A DNA stretch of 64,000 bases from Pseudomonadales bacterium (GTDB lineage: Bacteria; Pseudomonadota; Gammaproteobacteria; Pseudomonadales; Pseudohongiellaceae). This document shows positions 43,340 to 54,230 of the stretch, piece by piece (position 1 is the stretch's first letter; each line of letters starts with the position of its first letter). A model generated the notes under the pieces. That model searched no databases and was not told the origin of the DNA. It worked only from the letters and a program-made list of their open reading frames with translations. The position numbers were made by a program, and so were the translations under genes. The DNA lies in NCBI GenBank assembly GCA_024234325.1, contig JACKOJ010000003.1, positions 310,001 to 374,000 on the forward strand, read 5' to 3'.

Positions 43340-44391
43340 CAGTCGTCACTGTCCGGCGTGATATCGCGGATGAAAATATCCCAGAAGGCGAGGAACACCG
43401 CCGCGATCAGCGGGCCGATGACAAAGCCGTTGATGCCGATCAGGGCGATGCCTCCCATGGTGGAAAACAGCACCACGTAGTCTGGCAGTTTGGTGTCCCG
43501 GCCCACCAGGATCGGTCGCAGCACATTGTCTGCGAGTCCGATAATCAGGGCGCCGTAAGCCACCAGGATGGAGGCCTGCCCCCAGTCACCGGTTGCGTAG
43601 AGATAGAGGGCGACCGGCAGCCAGACGATGGCCGCGCCGACGGCGGGAATCAGGGAGAGGAAGGCCATCACCACGGCCCAGAGTACCGGGGCGGGAATGT
43701 CGAGCAGCCAGAAGATGATCCCCCCGAGCGCGCCCTGCACGATGGCCACCAGGAGATTGCCCTTGATGGTGGCGCGAGTGACTTCCACAAATTTCTCGAA
43801 CAGCAGCAGCTTGCGGTGTTCGCTCAGCGGCACGGCGGCCTTCATGTAGGTCACCAGAGTGTCGCCGTCGCGCAGCAGGAAGAAGGCCAGGTAGAGCATC
43901 AGCGCCAGCTTGACGGTGAAGTTCACGGTGTTGCGTCCAATGCTCAGGGCCTGCTGGGCGACGATCTCGCCGATGCCGGTGGCGGAGTCGGACAACACAC
44001 TGCGCAGGCTGTCGACGTCCAGCCCCGTGCGGGCCATGAAGCCGGGAAGAAAGGGAATGGAATTCACGATCTGGTCAATGTATTCCCGTGGGCGCAGCTC
44101 GCGGGCCTGAATCATGTCGTAGAGATTGGCGCCCTCCTCAATGAAGGCGGACAACAGCGCCAGCACGGGAATCACCACAATCACGGAGCAGACCAGCAGG
44201 GTACACAGGGCGCTCAGGGTGGGGCGATGCCCCAGACGCGGCAGCAGCCGGTGCTGCAGGGGCGAGAAGATCACGGCCAGCACGGTGGCCCAGAAGATGG
44301 CGCTCCAGAAGGGCCGCAGCACCACGGCAAACAGCAGGCTGACGATGCCCAGCAGAATCAGGAAACTGCGGCGTTCCAGCACCTCGCGCAT
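43339..44391 (-). CDS. AI-2E family permease
   Basis: A 350-residue membrane protein of the AI-2E/PerM (YdiK, TqsA) family with about eight hydrophobic segments. Family features include VLRPFWSAIFWATVLAVIF near the N terminus, the central soluble insert, and the C-terminal GLADNVLRPILVGRDTKLP. Members export small molecules or act as Na+/H+ antiporters; the substrate here is unknown. AGGAG precedes the ATG. It lies 72 nt after the ABC permease and is coupled to the sensor kinase downstream. Confidence 0.92.
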   Translation of the reverse strand: MREVLERRSFLILLGIVSLLFAVVLRPFWSAIFWATVLAVIFSPLQHRLLPRLGHRPTLSALCTLLVCSVIVVIPVLALLSAFIEEGANLYDMIQARELRPREYIDQIVNSIPFLPGFMARTGLDVDSLRSVLSDSATGIGEIVAQQALSIGRNTVNFTVKLALMLYLAFFLLRDGDTLVTYMKAAVPLSEHRKLLLFEKFVEVTRATIKGNLLVAIVQGALGGIIFWLLDIPAPVLWAVVMAFLSLIPAVGAAIVWLPVALYLYATGDWGQASILVAYGALIIGLADNVLRPILVGRDTKLPDYVVLFSTMGGIALIGINGFVIGPLIAAVFLAFWDIFIRDITPDSDD

Positions 44392-44463
44392 GGCTTCTCC
44401 TCGGGAAGGTCATCTTGCGTTGCGGATCAAGCATGCCACAGGCAACGCGGCTTGCACCAGCCT

Positions 44464-46047
44464 TCAGTGGCGGTGCCGCAGCATGCGCAGAATCTCCACA
44501 ATGCGCGGAGGCTGCCCGGTGCGCAGAACGCCCTGGCGGAAAATTTTCCCCGACAGCCACAACACCAGTGCGATGCTCAGAACGAGCAGAACCGTGGTGC
44601 CGATGACGTCGGTAAGCGGTGGCTGCGCGGCGGCGCGGTTCATCATGGTAAAGGGGGTGAACAGAGGAATCCACGACATGATGCGGGCCACGGTGCCGTT
44701 CGGATCCTGGGCGATGAAGGTCATGGTGACAAGTGGCGCTATCAGAATCATCATCATCGGCATCATCAGGCTCTGGGCTTCCTTCAGGGTGTTGCACAGG
44801 CTGCCAATGGCGAGAAAGATGCCTGCGTACAGGGCATAACCCGCGAGGAAGTAGAAAATGAAGTAGGGAATCAGATCCGATGACATCAGGACCTGGAAAA
44901 ACTGGGTAATCAGTTCGGTTTCCGTGCCGGGGTAGAAGACCACAAAGAGGAAGAAGGACAGCAGCCAGGCCGCAATGGTGGTGATACCGCTCAGGCCGAT
45001 GCCGAGCAGTTTGCCCATCATCAGCTCCAAAGGGGTGACGGAAGCCAGCAAGACTTCGATGATGCGGTTGGATTTCTCCTCAATGGTGTTGCTCAGCAGA
45101 TACTGCACGCTCTGCATCAGCGAAATGAACATCAGGTAGACAAACCCCACAGGCGCCCACTGCCGGAAGGTGTCCGCGACGCTGACAGCCTCCTCGCCCG
45201 CTTCCTTGCGCGGGTCAAGGCGGCTCAGTGGCAGGCGGGTGCGCTGCACGTTGCGCACCGTCTGGATATCGACCCCGCGTGCGGTAAATTCGTTGTTGCG
45301 AATGGTGCTGTTGATACTGCGCTCGATGGCGTTGGGCAGGCGCGTGTCGGTGAGGTTGCTTGCCCAGTACTGGACGCCGCCGGATGGGGTGCTCTGGCCG
45401 GGGAGCGTCGCCCCGGGGCGCTGGATCGCCGAGTCTACCTCGCGCGGAATCAGAATCAGCGCAAACAGCGGGCTGCGTTCGCCATCGATGAGCAGGCTGC
45501 GTTCACCGCCAAGCCAGGGGCGCAGTCGTTCGACAATTTCCTCGGGGCTGGCATCGTCCGGGATGTCCACCGGAGACTCGGCCTGCAGAAACTGCTCGCG
45601 GGGAGGGTCGAAGGGCGGTGCATTCTCGCGCAGCACTGGCGCGGCGAGTGTCAGTAGAAAATCGATGCCGCCGCTTTCCAGCCACTGATCGACTGCCGCC
45701 ACTTCGTCCACGCCGACATCATCAATGAGCTGGTCGATCTGTTCGTTGGCCTGCCCTGGCATCTGGGTCAGCGGCTGGTCGCGCCGGTTCTCCAGCACAT
45801 AGCTCACGAAGGCCTGCAGGATGCGGCGCTGGTGCTCCTGGCGAATCGCGGCGTCCACAGCGCTGCCGTAGCGGCCGGACTGATCCACCAGCAGGTAGTA
45901 ACGGCTGGGTGTGGATTCGGCAAGCAGCGTCTGAAAGAAGAACACCCCGATCAGAATCAGGGGAAACAGCAGAATCCCGGCCCAGAAGCCCTTGGTCTTG
46001 ACGTTCTCTCCGTATTCGCGGAGGGCAATCAGAAGAATCATCTTCAT
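44464..46047 (-). CDS. ABC transporter permease, NatB-like
   Basis: A 527-residue ABC-2 type permease. An N-terminal helix (KGFWAGILLFPLILIGVFFF) is followed by a large extracytoplasmic domain (about 45-300) and then a cluster of membrane helices. It contains the family motif EEKSNRIIEVLLASVTPLEL. This layout matches NatB and related sodium or drug exporters. The ATG at 46047 overlaps the ATPase gene stop by 4 nt (ATGA); the longer frame to 46305 is a read into that gene. Substrate unknown. Confidence 0.9.
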   Translation of the reverse strand: MKMILLIALREYGENVKTKGFWAGILLFPLILIGVFFFQTLLAESTPSRYYLLVDQSGRYGSAVDAAIRQEHQRRILQAFVSYVLENRRDQPLTQMPGQANEQIDQLIDDVGVDEVAAVDQWLESGGIDFLLTLAAPVLRENAPPFDPPREQFLQAESPVDIPDDASPEEIVERLRPWLGGERSLLIDGERSPLFALILIPREVDSAIQRPGATLPGQSTPSGGVQYWASNLTDTRLPNAIERSINSTIRNNEFTARGVDIQTVRNVQRTRLPLSRLDPRKEAGEEAVSVADTFRQWAPVGFVYLMFISLMQSVQYLLSNTIEEKSNRIIEVLLASVTPLELMMGKLLGIGLSGITTIAAWLLSFFLFVVFYPGTETELITQFFQVLMSSDLIPYFIFYFLAGYALYAGIFLAIGSLCNTLKEAQSLMMPMMMILIAPLVTMTFIAQDPNGTVARIMSWIPLFTPFTMMNRAAAQPPLTDVIGTTVLLVLSIALVLWLSGKIFRQGVLRTGQPPRIVEILRMLRHRH

Positions 46048-47000
46048 CGCAGCGCGTGCTCCCGGGCGTCGGAGCCGACGAGGTGCACAAAGACGTCGTG
46101 CAGGCTGGGTTGCGTATAGTCGAACCGGCTGAGCGCAATGCGTTGCTCGAAGCAGTGCTGCAGGATCATCTGCGGGTCGGCCTGTTCGTTGAGCAGAATT
46201 TCCCAGCGGCGGGTTGCCTCGTTCAGGGCCGGACGCTGCAACGGCAGCTCCGTGACGCTCAGAATGTCGGCCGACGCGGGTGCCGGGCTCAGTGCAGACT
46301 GGCATTCCAGAACCACACGGCGGGGAATCAGGGCGTGTGCGTCGTCCAGAGTGCCATCGAAGACCTTCTGCCCCTTGGTGATCAGCAGCATGCGATCACA
46401 AAGACGCTCTGCATGCTGCATGATGTGGGTGGAAAAAATGACGGTCTGCCCGGCCTCCGCCATGTCCTTGATGAGCTGCTCCAGCACTTCCTGGTTGACC
46501 GGATCGAGCCCGGAGAAGGGCTCGTCCAGTATCACCAGTTCCGGGCGATGCGCGACGGCCGACAGCACCTGTACCTTCTGGCCCATGCCCTTGGAGAGCG
46601 ACTCGACTTTGGATTCCGCGTAGTCCTTGAGACCGTAGCGCTCCAGCAGCTCGAAGGCCTGTGCCCTGGCGGCCTTTCTGCTCATGCCCTTGAGCGTGGC
46701 GAAGTAGGCGATGATCGCCCAGACCCGCATCTTCTTGTACAGGCCCTTTTCCTCGGGAAGATAGCCGATGCGGTGACGCACGTTCAGCGCGCAGCTTTCC
46801 CCCAGAATGCGGATGCTGCCGCTGTCCGGTTTCAGGATGTCGAGGATCATGCGAATGGTGGTGGTCTTGCCTGCCCCGTTGGGGCCGAGAAAACCGTAGA
46901 TACTGCCGGCGGGAATGGTGAAGCTGATGTTGTTCACGGCGGTGAAGCTGCCGTAGCGTTTGCTGACCTCTTTCAACTCCAATACAGGCGCTTGCTGCAT
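46044..47000 (-). CDS. ABC transporter ATP-binding protein, NatA-like
   Basis: A 318-residue ATPase subunit. Walker A is GPNGAGKTTTIRMIL, the signature LSKGMGQKVQ, Walker B LVILDEPFSGLDP and the switch histidine FSTHIM. The C-terminal extension (about 220-318) is typical of ATPases paired with ABC-2 permeases. I chose the ATG at 47000 (MQQAPVLELKEVSKRYG) with GGAAG upstream; the open frame to 47162 runs into gltD. It is translationally coupled to the permease gene. Confidence 0.93.
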   Translation of the reverse strand: MQQAPVLELKEVSKRYGSFTAVNNISFTIPAGSIYGFLGPNGAGKTTTIRMILDILKPDSGSIRILGESCALNVRHRIGYLPEEKGLYKKMRVWAIIAYFATLKGMSRKAARAQAFELLERYGLKDYAESKVESLSKGMGQKVQVLSAVAHRPELVILDEPFSGLDPVNQEVLEQLIKDMAEAGQTVIFSTHIMQHAERLCDRMLLITKGQKVFDGTLDDAHALIPRRVVLECQSALSPAPASADILSVTELPLQRPALNEATRRWEILLNEQADPQMILQHCFEQRIALSRFDYTQPSLHDVFVHLVGSDAREHALR

Positions 47001-47043
47001 CCAGAACTTCCCTTGTGTCAGGTTCGGGGCCGGCGAAGGGGGT

Positions 47044-47071
47044 GGCAGGAAAGGGAGTGCCCTTTCCTGCC
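47044..47071. terminator. 12-bp perfect hairpin after gltD
   Basis: GGCAGGAAAGGG (47044-47055) and CCCTTTCCTGCC (47060-47071) pair fully around a 4-nt loop. It starts 12 nt after the gltD stop and precedes natA on the same strand. No T-tract follows, so it may be a pause or a 3'-end stabiliser as well as a terminator. Confidence 0.6.
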
Positions 47072-47082
47072 GGAGCTGACGA

Positions 47083-48519
<1,437 letters not shown>

Positions 48520-48597
48520 CAGTACATCCAATTATTCAAACTAGTTATTCCGGTTTTCCGCATCGCGGACGATGCGCCTGCCCTTTGGGGCGATCGC

Positions 48598-51500
48598 TTA
48601 TACCGCGACCGCCTGCGCTTCCTGCTGTCTGGCGCGCTCCAGCAGAACACGCTTGTAGTCGGTCGGCATGACCTTGACGAACTGCGGCAGGCTTGTATCC
48701 CAGTTATCGAGAATCGCACGCGCCACCGGAGAGTCCGTGTATTGCAGGTGTCGGCTGATCAGGGTCTTCAGCTCCGCAATGTCCGCGTCGTCGCTGACCG
48801 CTTCCAGCTCGTAGGTTTCGGCGTTGCACTGCTTGCGGAAGTCCTGATCGCGATCCCAGACATAGGCGACACCGCCGCTCATGCCGGCACCGAAGTTGCG
48901 ACCGGTCTTGCCGAGGATGACGACGCGACCGCCGGTCATGTATTCACAACCGTGATCGCCGATGCCTTCCACGACCGCCGTGGCACCGCTGTTGCGCACC
49001 GCGAAACGCTCTGCTGCGATGCCGCGGAAATAGGCTTCTCCGCTGGTCGCGCCGTAGAGGTTCACGTTGCCGGCGATGATGTTCTCTTCCGCCTTGAAGG
49101 TGCTGTTTTTCGGCGGGTAGACCACGATCTTGCCACCGGACAGGCCCTTGCCCACGTAGTCGTTGGCATCGCCTTCCACGGTCAGGGTAATGCCCTTGGC
49201 CAGCCAGGCACCGAGGCTCTGGCCTGCGGAACCGTGCAGCTTCACGTTGATGGTGTCTTCCGGCAGCATGTCCGCACCCCAACGCTTGGCCACTTCACTG
49301 GACAGCATGGTGCCCACGACGCGGTTGATGTTGATCACCGGCAGTTCGATGTCCACGCGGCTGCCTGTCTCGATGCCGTTGCGGGCCATGTCGATGATCT
49401 GGTTGTCCAGGGCTTTCTCCAGGCCGTGATCCTGCTCGATGGTCTGGTATACCTGCGTGCCTTCGTAGATGATCTTCGCCGGGGCGAGGATGCGGCTGAG
49501 GTCGATACCGCTGGCCTTCCAGTGCTGGATGGCCGCTTCGGTTTCGAGCAGATCCACGCGGCCGATCATGTCGGTTACCCTGCGCATGCCCAGGGCTGCC
49601 ATGACCTGGCGCATTTCCTCGGCCACCATGAACAGATAGTTCACCACGTGCTCCGGCTTGCCCTTGAACTTCTTGCGTAGCTCCGGGTCCTGGGTGGCAA
49701 TGCCCACCGGGCAGGTGTTCAGATGGCATTTGCGCATCATGATACAGCCCAGGGTGATCAGCGGTGCAGTGGCGAAGCCGTATTCCTCGGCGCCCAGCAG
49801 AGCGGCGATGGCGACGTCGCGGCCTGTCTTCAACTGACCGTCTGTCTGCAGCACCACACGGGAGCGCAGGTTGTTCATGACCAGGGTCTGATGGGTCTCC
49901 GCCAGGCCGAGTTCCCAGGGCAGACCGGCATGCTTGATGGAGGTCAGCGGAGAGGCGCCGGTACCGCCGTCGTGGCCGGCAATCACCAGGTGATCGGTCT
50001 TCGCCTTGGTCACACCGGCAGCAATAGTGCCCACGCCAATCTCGGACACCAGCTTGACGCTGATGCGTGCCTGGCGGTTGGCATTCTTCAGGTCGTGAAT
50101 GAGCTGCGCGATATCCTCAATGGAGTAGATATCGTGGTGCGGGGGCGGGCTGATGAGGCCCACGCCAGGGGTGGAGTGACGAATCTTCGCGATGTAGTCG
50201 TCCACCTTGCCGCCGGGCAGCTCGCCACCTTCGCCGGGCTTGGCGCCCTGGGCGATCTTGATCTGTAGTTCATCGGCGTTGTTCAGATACCAGATGGTGA
50301 CGCCAAAGCGGCCGGACGCGACCTGCTTGATCGCGGAGCGCTTGGAATCGCCATTGGCCATCGGTACGAAACGGATGGGGTCTTCGCCGCCCTCACCGGT
50401 ATTGGACTTGCCGCCCAGACGGTTCATGGCAATGGCCAGGGACTCGTGGGATTCGGTGGAGATGGAGCCAAGGCTCATCGCACCCGTGGCAAAGCGTTTC
50501 ACGATTTCGCTGGCAGGCTCCACTTCCTCAATGGCGATGGAGCGGGCCGGATCGACCTTGAACTTCATCAGGCCACGCAGCGTGCAGGCGCGGGTGGTCT
50601 GCTCATTGGTGTGCTTGGCGAACGCGGCGTAGGCGTCTGCGCTGTTGTTGCGGGCGGCGACCTGCAGGTTGGCAATGCTGGTCGGATCCCACATGTGGCC
50701 GTCGCCACCATTACGCCAATGGAAGTCTCCCGGGTTAGTAAGCACTGGCAGACTCTGGCCTTTCTCCGGGAAGCCGAGACGATGACGACGCTCGGTTTCT
50801 TCAATGAGTGTCTTGAAGCCGACGCCCTGAACGCGGCTGGCGGTGCCCACGAAGCAGCGGCTGACGATTTCGTCTGCGAGACCGACGGCCTCGAAGATCT
50901 GGGCGCCCTTGTAGGACTGCAGGGTGGAGATGCCCATCTTGGCCATTACCTTGAGCATGCCCTTGGCAACGGCCTTCTTGTAGGCATAGACCAGGCTGTC
51001 TTCATCGGCGAATTCCGTGCCGAGCAGACCGTCCTGGCGTGCCTGCCACAGGGCTTCGAAGGCCAGATAGGGGTTGACTGCGTCTGCACCGTAGCCGGTC
51101 AGCAGACAGAAATGGTGCACTTCGCGCGCTTCGCCGGTTTCAATCACCAGGCCCAGCAGCGAGCGCTTGTGACGGGTCACCAGGTGGTGGTGTACCGCGC
51201 CGCAGGCGATCAGGGCACTCAGCGGAATGCGCGTGGCGCTGATGGCGCGGTCAGACAGGATCACAAAGGCATAGCCTTCGTCGATGGCCGCTTCGGCCTC
51301 TGCGCAGATTCGGTCCAGTGCCTTGTGGAAGCCGTTTTCTTCGCCGCTGTCGTAAGTAATGTCGATGACCTTGGAGCGCATGCCCTTGTAGTTCATGTCG
51401 CGCAGGTCGCTCAGTTGCTTGCTCGACAGCACCGGGTGCTCAAGACTCAGGCGGTGGCACTGGGCTTCGGTGGTTTCCAGCAGGTTGCCTTCCGGTCCGA

Positions 51501-53172
51501 TGAAGCATTCCAGGGACATCACCACTTCCTCGCGGATCGAGTCGATCGGCGGGTTGGTGATCTGGGCGAACAACTGCTTGAAGTAGTCATAGACCATGCG
51601 GGACTTGTCGGACAGACAGGCCAGCGCCGAGTCATTGCCCATGGAGCCCAGCGGATCGCGCAGTTCGGTCACCAGCGGCAGCAGCATGAACTGCATGGTT
51701 TCGGTGGTGTAGCCGAAGGCCTGCATGCGCTGCAGCACGTTCTCGCCGTCCAGGGAATGGTCGGCAGTGCCGGAGGTGATGTCCTTCAGCGTGATTTTCT
51801 GGTTCTTCAGCCAGTCGCCGTAGGGGCGACGGCTGGCGATGTCGGATTTCAGCTCTTCGTCCGGAATCAGGCGGCCCTGCTCGAAGTCCAGCAGGAACAT
51901 GCGGCCAGGCTGCAGACGTCCTTTCAGGCGGACGTTCTCGGGGTCCACGTGCAGCACGCCCACTTCGGACGCCATGATGACCTTGTCGTCATGGGTGACG
52001 TAGTAGCGGCTGGGGCGCAGGCCGTTGCGGTCGAGCACGGCGCCGATGTATTTGCCGTCCGAGAACACGATGGACGCGGGACCGTCCCACGGCTCCATGA
52101 GCGCGGAATGGTATTCGTAGAAGTCTTTCTTGTACTGCGGCATGTTGGCGTCGGACTGCCAGGCTTCCGGAATCATCATCATGACCGCTTCCTGCAGGGA
52201 GCGACCGGACAGCAGCATGAACTCCAGCACGGCGTCGAAAGAGCCGGAGTCCGAGCAGTCGGAGTCGATGACCGGGAAGAGCTGCTCCATGTTGTTGCCG
52301 AACAGTTCGCTGCGGGCACTGCCTTCGCGCGCCACCATCTGGTTCACGTTGCCGCGCAGGGTGTTGATCTCCCCGTTGTGGCTCATGAAGCGGTTGGGCT
52401 GGGCGCGGTCCCAGGACGGGAAGGTGTTGGTGCTGAAACGTGAGTGCACCATGGCCAGGTGGGTTTCACAGGCCGGGTTGGTCAGGTCCTGGTAGAAGGG
52501 GAACAGTTGCCCCGGCGTCAGCATACCTTTATAGACAATCACCTTGGTGGACAGGCTGCAGGCGTACAGCATCTTTGCCTGGCTGAGGCTGGCATCGCCA
52601 CGCAGTCTGTGCGTGAAGCGTTTGCGGATCACGTACAGGCGACGTTCGAAGTCGTCCTGGCCGAGTCCGTCGGCAGCGCCAATGAAAAGCTGGGCGATGT
52701 GGGGCTGTGCGGTGCGGGCGGCCGGGCCGACATCGGCACCTGCGGCATCGACGGGCACGTCACGCCATCCCAGCAGCGTCTGGCCTTCCTCTGCGATCAG
52801 GCTGTTGATGGCTTCCACGCATCGGGCGCGCTCGGCTTCCACCTGCGGCAGGAAAATATTGCCGACGGCGTACTTGCCGGCGTCGGGCAGGCTCACGCCG
52901 AGCTCGGTGTTGGCAATATTGCGGAAGAAGGAGTGCGGCAATGCCATAAGAATGCCGGCGCCGTCGCCCGTATTGGCTTCAAAACCACAACCGCCCCGGT
53001 GATCCATGCGGGAGTTCAGATGATAGGCATCCAGCATGATCTGATGACTGGGGCGGCCCTTGATGTCGGCGACGAACCCGACCCCGCAGGAATCCTTCTC
53101 ATTGGCAGGATCGTACAGGCCGGATTTCTCGGGGAAGCCGAAGCGTAAGGGGGGGTTGGCTTTGATGCTCAT
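48598..53172 (-). CDS. gltB: glutamate synthase large subunit
   Basis: The alpha subunit of NADPH-glutamate synthase converts glutamine and 2-oxoglutarate to two glutamates, the main ammonia assimilation route with glutamine synthetase. It has 1524 residues. The class II amidotransferase nucleophile is C29 (DSCGVGF) after a 28-residue propeptide, with HSRFSTNT and GEINTLRGN nearby. The FMN barrel includes GHDGGTGASPLTS, and the [3Fe-4S] cysteines are in MMRKCHLNTCPVG. The C-terminal beta-helix GXGXG domain is present. There is no strong Shine-Dalgarno. Confidence 0.97.
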   Translation of the reverse strand: MSIKANPPLRFGFPEKSGLYDPANEKDSCGVGFVADIKGRPSHQIMLDAYHLNSRMDHRGGCGFEANTGDGAGILMALPHSFFRNIANTELGVSLPDAGKYAVGNIFLPQVEAERARCVEAINSLIAEEGQTLLGWRDVPVDAAGADVGPAARTAQPHIAQLFIGAADGLGQDDFERRLYVIRKRFTHRLRGDASLSQAKMLYACSLSTKVIVYKGMLTPGQLFPFYQDLTNPACETHLAMVHSRFSTNTFPSWDRAQPNRFMSHNGEINTLRGNVNQMVAREGSARSELFGNNMEQLFPVIDSDCSDSGSFDAVLEFMLLSGRSLQEAVMMMIPEAWQSDANMPQYKKDFYEYHSALMEPWDGPASIVFSDGKYIGAVLDRNGLRPSRYYVTHDDKVIMASEVGVLHVDPENVRLKGRLQPGRMFLLDFEQGRLIPDEELKSDIASRRPYGDWLKNQKITLKDITSGTADHSLDGENVLQRMQAFGYTTETMQFMLLPLVTELRDPLGSMGNDSALACLSDKSRMVYDYFKQLFAQITNPPIDSIREEVVMSLECFIGPEGNLLETTEAQCHRLSLEHPVLSSKQLSDLRDMNYKGMRSKVIDITYDSGEENGFHKALDRICAEAEAAIDEGYAFVILSDRAISATRIPLSALIACGAVHHHLVTRHKRSLLGLVIETGEAREVHHFCLLTGYGADAVNPYLAFEALWQARQDGLLGTEFADEDSLVYAYKKAVAKGMLKVMAKMGISTLQSYKGAQIFEAVGLADEIVSRCFVGTASRVQGVGFKTLIEETERRHRLGFPEKGQSLPVLTNPGDFHWRNGGDGHMWDPTSIANLQVAARNNSADAYAAFAKHTNEQTTRACTLRGLMKFKVDPARSIAIEEVEPASEIVKRFATGAMSLGSISTESHESLAIAMNRLGGKSNTGEGGEDPIRFVPMANGDSKRSAIKQVASGRFGVTIWYLNNADELQIKIAQGAKPGEGGELPGGKVDDYIAKIRHSTPGVGLISPPPHHDIYSIEDIAQLIHDLKNANRQARISVKLVSEIGVGTIAAGVTKAKTDHLVIAGHDGGTGASPLTSIKHAGLPWELGLAETHQTLVMNNLRSRVVLQTDGQLKTGRDVAIAALLGAEEYGFATAPLITLGCIMMRKCHLNTCPVGIATQDPELRKKFKGKPEHVVNYLFMVAEEMRQVMAALGMRRVTDMIGRVDLLETEAAIQHWKASGIDLSRILAPAKIIYEGTQVYQTIEQDHGLEKALDNQIIDMARNGIETGSRVDIELPVININRVVGTMLSSEVAKRWGADMLPEDTINVKLHGSAGQSLGAWLAKGITLTVEGDANDYVGKGLSGGKIVVYPPKNSTFKAEENIIAGNVNLYGATSGEAYFRGIAAERFAVRNSGATAVVEGIGDHGCEYMTGGRVVILGKTGRNFGAGMSGGVAYVWDRDQDFRKQCNAETYELEAVSDDADIAELKTLISRHLQYTDSPVARAILDNWDTSLPQFVKVMPTDYKRVLLERARQQEAQAVAV

Positions 53173-53642
53173 AGATCTACAGCTCTCATGTTCGTCATAC
53201 GTTTACTGTTTGCACACACCAGGATCAGTGGCAGCACCCGTGCTGCCGAGAGCCCTCTGAGACGGGAGTCTGCTCATTGTGAGGTGATCTGACGTGGTTC
53301 TAGCGGTTCAATCCGTTCCCCTGTCACGATGCGCACAGACATCATGTGGTGGCGCGTAAAAATTATGGGCGCACGAAAACCGGGATGGTAATCCCACGGG
53401 GCCGGACACAATACCACTGAACCAGAATAAGTCAAGGTCGGTCCCGGCCCGCAGTTCGGGCTCTGCAGGGCCGACGGCTGGCGGCGTTCGCGGCAGGCCG
53501 TTGGCGTGCGATGAGTGGTGGTATGGGCACGGCACCAGACAAGGTTTGTAACTTGATAATGCCCAATAGGTGGATTACCCTAGTCCCCCTCAAAAGAGCA
53601 TTTCCCTTTATACCACCTGTGATAGGGAGGCTAAGAAAGCCT
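53173..53642. promoter_or_regulatory. 470-bp divergent gap gltB / Mo-hydroxylase operon
   Basis: This gap holds no gene I can support. GGCAGCAC-CC-GTGCTGCC (53230-53247) is a perfect 18-bp inverted repeat about 58 bp upstream of gltB, a good operator candidate. GGGAT-GGTA-ATCCC (53382-53395) is a smaller one. The right third (about 53540-53640) is AT-richer and contains TTTATA and TGATAAT boxes plus AGGGAGG (53624-53630), so the operon promoter and leader probably lie there. No promoter can be fixed exactly. Confidence 0.45.
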
Positions 53643-54230
53643 GTGAATCCAAAACTAACAAGACGACGATTTATTAAGGGGGTTATCGCCTCCGGTGCAG
53701 CAGCTGCATCATCCACACTCTGGTATTCAGCCTCCGGGGCTGATCGCCCGGCCGGAGCTGTAGAGCGTCTGCTGTCTCTCAATGTAAACGGCCAGGTTCG
53801 CCGTGTGGACGTCGCCCCTCAAGAGACGCTTGCCCATACTCTGCGATACAAATTAGGTCTGACCGGCACCAAGCTGGGCTGCAACCGCGGTGAATGCGGT
53901 GCCTGCACAGTTCTGGCCGATGACGTGAACATCTATGCCTGCTCCACGCTGACGCACGAAGTGAAGAATCGTGCCGTGGTCACAGTGGAAGGTCTGAGAG
54001 CCGCTGACGGTACGCTGCACCCCGTGCAGGCAGCCTTCATCGAAGAACTCAGCCCGGCCTGCGGGTTCTGTACTGCAGGACAGGTCATGTCCGCAGTTGC
54101 CCTGCTCAAAGCCAATCCCAGGCCGACCCGTGAAGAAGCACGGCTGGCCATGTCCGGCAACGTGTGCCGTTGCGGGGCCTATGATCACTATCTGAATGGC
54201 GTCATGCGCGCCTCGGGGCAATTATCATGA
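53643..54230 (+). CDS. Mo-hydroxylase [2Fe-2S] subunit with Tat signal
   Basis: A 195-residue small subunit of a xanthine-oxidase-family enzyme. A Tat signal starts it (LTRRRFIKGVIASGAAAASS, twin Arg at residues 7-9), so the complex is probably exported folded. The plant-type [2Fe-2S] domain has C80, C85, C88 and C100; the helical domain has C140, C143, C175 and C177 (CGFC...CRC), so all eight ligands are present. It resembles E. coli PaoA (YagT). The start is a GTG at 53643 with AGGGAGG 12 nt upstream, chosen for a sensible signal peptide. It overlaps the next gene by 4 nt. Confidence 0.9.
   Translation: MNPKLTRRRFIKGVIASGAAAASSTLWYSASGADRPAGAVERLLSLNVNGQVRRVDVAPQETLAHTLRYKLGLTGTKLGCNRGECGACTVLADDVNIYACSTLTHEVKNRAVVTVEGLRAADGTLHPVQAAFIEELSPACGFCTAGQVMSAVALLKANPRPTREEARLAMSGNVCRCGAYDHYLNGVMRASGQLS

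Noticed and set aside
46048..46305. 86-codon N-terminal extension of the NatB-like permease
   Set aside because: It lies wholly inside the ATPase gene in another frame; the ATGA overlap start at 46047 gives the normal N terminus.
50446..52443. 665-codon frame opposite gltB
   Set aside because: Shadow of gltB with no ribosome site or motif.
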